DNA from: Candidatus Falkowbacteria bacterium UBA917
GTDB lineage: Bacteria; Patescibacteriota; Patescibacteriia; Patescibacteriales; Patescibacteriaceae
Length of the DNA: 23,636 nt
Reading direction: 5' to 3'
Assembly: GCA_002293855.1 (NCBI GenBank)
Contig: DBEB01000042.1
Coordinates: 2,906 to 26,541, forward strand
This document shows, piece by piece, positions 21,657 through 23,636 of the stretch; within the stretch, counting starts at the first letter, position 1; every line of letters starts with the position of its first letter. Both the position numbers and the translations under genes were made by a program. The notes under the pieces were generated by a model. That model saw nothing but the letters and a program-made list of their open reading frames with translations, was not told the DNA's origin and ran no database searches.

Positions 21657-21727
21657 GGGCCTATGGTATAGTGGTAGCACAGTGCATTCGCATTGCACAG
21701 ACGGCGGTCCGATTCCGCCTAGGTCCA
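21657..21727 (+). tRNA. tRNA-Ala (anticodon CGC)
   Basis: 71 nt with a full cloverleaf. The acceptor stem is GGGCCTA/TAGGTCC and contains the G3-U70 wobble pair that defines alanine identity. The D loop keeps G18-G19. The anticodon stem is GTGCA/TGCAC with loop TTCGCAT, anticodon CGC at positions 34-36. The variable loop is 4 nt. The T stem is GGCGG/CCGCC and the discriminator base is A73. Oddities are a D-stem A12/C23 mismatch and a T loop reading TCCGATT, with C at the nearly invariant U55 position. CCA is not encoded (A73 is followed by CAA), so the Cca enzyme must add it. Confidence 0.92.
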
Positions 21728-21737
21728 CAAAAAATAA

Positions 21738-21769
21738 AAAACCAACAGCTTGTGCTGTTGGTTTTGCGT
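21738..21769. terminator. Bidirectional terminator after tRNA-Ala
   Basis: AAAACCAACAGC (21738-21749) pairs perfectly with GCTGTTGGTTTT (21754-21765) around TTGT. A T-tract ends the plus-strand version. On the minus strand the stem is followed by a long T-rich run, so it also ends the convergent 112-aa gene. Confidence 0.9.
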
Positions 21770-21790
21770 AGTAGGGATCTCGCACTCTGG

Positions 21791-22129
21791 CTAGGCAGCT
21801 TTTGTGCTCGGTTCGGGTAGTGATAAGTGTATGACTACTTTCTTGTGGCCGAGGGCATTTTTAGGCTGGATTAATTGACCTTGCCAATCTATTTCGACAA
21901 AGCAGATGCCATTGTTAGCGAGGATGATGTTGATGTCAATCTGTGTTAGTTCTTTGACTAAAATGGTTAGATTGCCCAAGGCATCTAGTCCGCAATAACG
22001 TCTGTAGACCCAAAAACTCTGTTGTTCATCAATTTTGATGATAGGACAATCAACGATTGGCTCTATGGGAATTAGGCAAGGCTGATTGTCAGGCAGGATG
22101 ACGAGAAGGACTTTTTTGAATTGTATCAT
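21791..22129 (-). CDS. Hypothetical protein, 112 aa, no family recognised
   Basis: No known domain is seen. The protein is rich in Ile, Val and Leu in short alternating runs (VLLVILPDNQPCLIPIEPIV, INIILANNGICFVEIDWQGQ), suggesting a small beta-rich soluble domain. It has no signal peptide and no run long enough for a confident transmembrane helix. There are three or four cysteines, and the C-terminus is hydrophilic (LPEPSTKAA). Support for a real gene comes from a near-perfect minus-strand promoter about 40 bases upstream of the ATG and a shared terminator downstream. It is transcribed divergently from the 325-aa orphan, from back-to-back promoters. No Shine-Dalgarno site precedes the ATG. 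Function cannot be assigned. Confidence 0.65.
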   Translation of the reverse strand: MIQFKKVLLVILPDNQPCLIPIEPIVDCPIIKIDEQQSFWVYRRYCGLDALGNLTILVKELTQIDINIILANNGICFVEIDWQGQLIQPKNALGHKKVVIHLSLPEPSTKAA

Positions 22130-22172
22130 GGTAGATTGTGATAGATGTTAAAGTACTATAAATTACTGATTA

Positions 22173-22200
22173 ATTCTACATAATAATGACTATCTGTCAA
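22173..22200 (-). promoter_or_regulatory. Promoter for the 112-aa gene
   Basis: On the minus strand a perfect TTGACA (22200-22195), 16 bases, then TAGAAT (22178-22173, 5/6). The predicted start is near 22166, giving a leader of about 37 nt. Confidence 0.75.
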
Positions 22201-22208
22201 ACTTTTAA

Positions 22209-22237
22209 TTGACAAAACTTAGCAATTATCTTATAGT
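22209..22237 (+). promoter_or_regulatory. Promoter for the 325-aa gene
   Basis: Perfect TTGACA, 17 bases, then TATAGT (5/6). The predicted start is near 22244 with a leader of about 54 nt. Its -35 box faces the divergent gene's -35 box across 8 bases. Confidence 0.8.
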
Positions 22238-22282
22238 AATTTTAATTTTTTGCTACAAAGGTAGCGCTTGTTGTTCTTTAAA

Positions 22283-22289
22283 AAAGGAG
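22283..22289 (+). promoter_or_regulatory. Canonical Shine-Dalgarno site
   Basis: AAAGGAG sits 8 bases before the ATG at 22298. It fixes that ATG as the start over the upstream TTG at 22268. It is the only strong ribosome-binding site seen before a gene in this window. Confidence 0.85.
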
Positions 22290-22297
22290 TAGAGACA

Positions 22298-23275
22298 ATG
22301 CAAATGTTAATTATGACCGAAAGTCAGTTGTCATCTACCATTATTAATGGTAAAAGACATTTGATGAGAAAGTATCTGTGCGTGCGTATGAGCGGCATAT
22401 TCTCGGAAATAGGAGTCATGATTGGTTGTATTAACACGCAAACTAGTCAGCTAGTATTAAAGTTTGATTGTTATAAATCTAGTAATTTGATTCAGTCCTG
22501 GCGTCTAATGCGGATTTTGGATCATGTGAAGTGTTTGGATGTAGAAATTTTGGAGGAATCTTGGCTGCTTGTCGGTAGGACTGAGATTGTGATGGCTGAA
22601 CTGCATAATTTGATTAGGGCGCTCGGTGGTGTTGATCGGGTGCAAGCATTGCGGCAAGAAATTTGGCAATTAGCGCCTTCGGCTGAGGAACTGGAATTAA
22701 TGTTGACTGCGCTGATAGTGCGTCAGATTGAGGTTAATGTGCCAGAGTTACAGTTAGAAATCGAAATGGGTGCTATTCAAAGTAGCTTATTGATTGAGGC
22801 TTTGATTGCTGAAGAGGAAAAAATTAACCAAGCTTTGATTGCTGATGATGAGAATTTAGGACTATTCCTTAAGTATTTGAGATGTTCAGATTTTTTGATT
22901 TTGAATGATGGTGTGCTTTCTAGAATGAATTTGTCTTATTTGGATCGTATAGTGAGATTGGTGACTACTGATGCTCGTCGATTGGCTGAGTATACTTTGC
23001 TAACTAGTGAGTGCGTGTCTTTTGATTTTGTGCGACACGATATCTCCGAGATGCGGCCGATGTACCCACAATTTTTAGCTGAAGGCGAGACTGTTTATAC
23101 TTTGCTCGCAGTTAAATTTGTAGAGGGAGTTTTCTTGGTGAGAACTATGGTGAGTCCTAAGCACGGAGATCAATTTGAAGATTATTATACGGTTAGTGCT
23201 TTGAAGAAGCTAGTGAAAAATGTGCCAGCTAATCTGCTGACTATTTTGAGCTCAGTACAGTCGGCTAATAATTAA
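22298..23275 (+). CDS. Hypothetical protein, 325 aa, no family recognised
   Basis: The start is set by the strong Shine-Dalgarno site; the open frame extends back to a TTG at 22268, which lies upstream of that site. No known domain is recognised. An N-terminal mixed alpha/beta region (about 1-100) leads to a long acidic, mostly helical region (about 100-240, e.g. SAEELELMLTALIVRQIEV, EALIAEEEKINQALIADDE). A C-terminal strand-rich part (about 255-325, ETVYTLLAVKFVEGVFLVRT) follows. There is no signal peptide or transmembrane helix, so it is probably cytoplasmic. It is a single-gene unit with a consensus promoter, strong ribosome-binding site and a perfect long terminator, suggesting high or tightly separate expression. 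The helical middle could mediate oligomerisation, but no function can be assigned. Confidence 0.78.
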   Translation: MQMLIMTESQLSSTIINGKRHLMRKYLCVRMSGIFSEIGVMIGCINTQTSQLVLKFDCYKSSNLIQSWRLMRILDHVKCLDVEILEESWLLVGRTEIVMAELHNLIRALGGVDRVQALRQEIWQLAPSAEELELMLTALIVRQIEVNVPELQLEIEMGAIQSSLLIEALIAEEEKINQALIADDENLGLFLKYLRCSDFLILNDGVLSRMNLSYLDRIVRLVTTDARRLAEYTLLTSECVSFDFVRHDISEMRPMYPQFLAEGETVYTLLAVKFVEGVFLVRTMVSPKHGDQFEDYYTVSALKKLVKNVPANLLTILSSVQSANN

Positions 23276-23283
23276 AGGAGGAT

Positions 23284-23320
23284 AGAGGTGGGTTGATAAG
23301 TTATCAACCCACCTCTTTTT
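23284..23320 (+). terminator. Strong intrinsic terminator with 16-bp perfect arms
   Basis: AGAGGTGGGTTGATAA (23284-23299) and TTATCAACCCACCTCT (23301-23316) are perfect inverted arms around a single G, ending in a T-run. In practice the innermost few bases form the loop. The arms directly follow a sequence AAAGGAGG at 23274-23281. Confidence 0.92.
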
Positions 23321-23358
23321 ATTTATAAGCTCGGCTATTTTAAAAATAAAAAGAGGAG

Positions 23359-23364
23359 TATAAT
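23359..23364 (+). promoter_or_regulatory. -10 box before the small membrane protein gene
   Basis: A perfect TATAAT lies 26 bases before the ATG at 23391. The -35 region is only T-rich (TATTTT), so the promoter is tentative, but the strong upstream terminator means one is needed. Confidence 0.45.
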
Positions 23365-23390
23365 GGTTATTATTAATATTTGCTAAAATT

Positions 23391-23615
23391 ATGCCCAAAG
23401 CTATTAATAAAAAATCTTTGTGGATCATTATTATTTTAGCTCTTTTGCTGGCCGCGATTTATTTGGTTTTTCTCAACAGGTCGATGAATAATGCTTCTGC
23501 TCCAAATGTTCAGGAGCCGGTAGCTTGTACGATGGATGCCAAGATCTGTGCTGATGGTTCGGCAGTAGGACGCAGCGGTCCGAATTGTGAGTTTGCGGCT
23601 TTTCCTTTTGAATAA
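23391..23615 (+). CDS. Small membrane-anchored protein with a C-terminal Cys motif
   Basis: 74 aa, complete within the window. A basic N-terminus (MPKAINKKS) is followed by one hydrophobic helix (about 10-28, LWIIIILALLLAAIYLVFL), a signal anchor or uncleaved signal sequence. An Asn/Ser/Pro linker leads to the motif CTMDAKICADGSAVGRSGPNCEF (in pieces: CTMDAKICADG at about 47-57, then VGRSGPNCEF at about 59-68). This resembles the recurrent bacterial exported motif C-x(n)-CpDGs-VGR-GPnCEF, seen in small secreted or lipoprotein-like proteins of unknown function. Three cysteines lie on the outer side. It stands alone after a strong terminator. No Shine-Dalgarno site. Confidence 0.75.
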   Translation: MPKAINKKSLWIIIILALLLAAIYLVFLNRSMNNASAPNVQEPVACTMDAKICADGSAVGRSGPNCEFAAFPFE

Positions 23616-23636
23616 TCTAAGTTTTTTAAACTGACT

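Noticed and set aside
22268..22297. TTG start adding ten residues to the 325-aa protein
   Set aside because: The strong Shine-Dalgarno site lies downstream of this TTG and is ideally spaced for the ATG at 22298.
1..23636. Recoded UGA (code 25), as in some Patescibacteria
   Set aside because: TGA ends the 161-aa gene and the alkyltransferase gene, and no in-frame TGA is needed inside conserved proteins.

Overview
The window reads as an ordinary bacterial chromosome segment using genetic code 11: TGA ends at least two genes (161-aa orphan, alkyltransferase) and tryptophan is TGG. The gene set suggests a Candidate Phyla Radiation (Patescibacteria) organism, probably a Parcubacteria-type lineage. 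Pointers are two giant surface proteins anchored by the type IV secretion pilin-like hairpin common in that group, single-pass proteins with thrombospondin type-3 calcium repeats, shortened versions of UvrC, Rel and PheT, and an almost complete lack of Shine-Dalgarno sites. The lineage is inferred from architecture, not from a database search.

Layout. 1-4721 holds housekeeping genes: the 3' part of pheT, a terminator, a short uvrC, and a convergent (p)ppGpp synthetase/hydrolase gene whose stop codon abuts that of uvrC inside a perfect 20-bp palindrome. 4722-4807 is a compact intergenic region with two overlapping promoters. 4808-11828 encodes two tandem exported proteins (871 and 1467 aa) that share a roughly 100-residue two-helix pilin-like anchor, followed by Ig-like, IPT/TIG-like, Cys-rich and fibronectin-III-like ectodomains. 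11922-14983 looks like one transcript: two single-pass membrane proteins with calcium-binding repeats, then ybeY and dgkA. ftsA (15056) and ftsZ (16391) follow, each with its own good promoter sharing the same -35 box. A terminator, a 33-bp pure A/T stretch and a consensus DnaA box come next, then an nrdR promoter with two NrdR-box-like sites (17749-17833) and nrdR itself.

18323-23636 is a string of mostly single-gene units: a possible structured RNA, a 161-aa orphan, a single-domain methylated-DNA alkyltransferase that may be leaderless, a CCA-adding enzyme, a lipoprotein cyclophilin, a tRNA-Ala(CGC) lacking encoded CCA, a divergent pair of orphan genes with back-to-back consensus promoters, and a small Cys-containing membrane protein.

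How it fits together: cell division (FtsA/FtsZ), lipid carrier recycling (DgkA), rRNA and tRNA maturation (YbeY, Cca), repair (UvrC, alkyltransferase) and stress/nucleotide control (Rel, NrdR) surround a cell-surface block that is the most distinctive part of the window. No mobile elements, CRISPR arrays or phage genes were seen.
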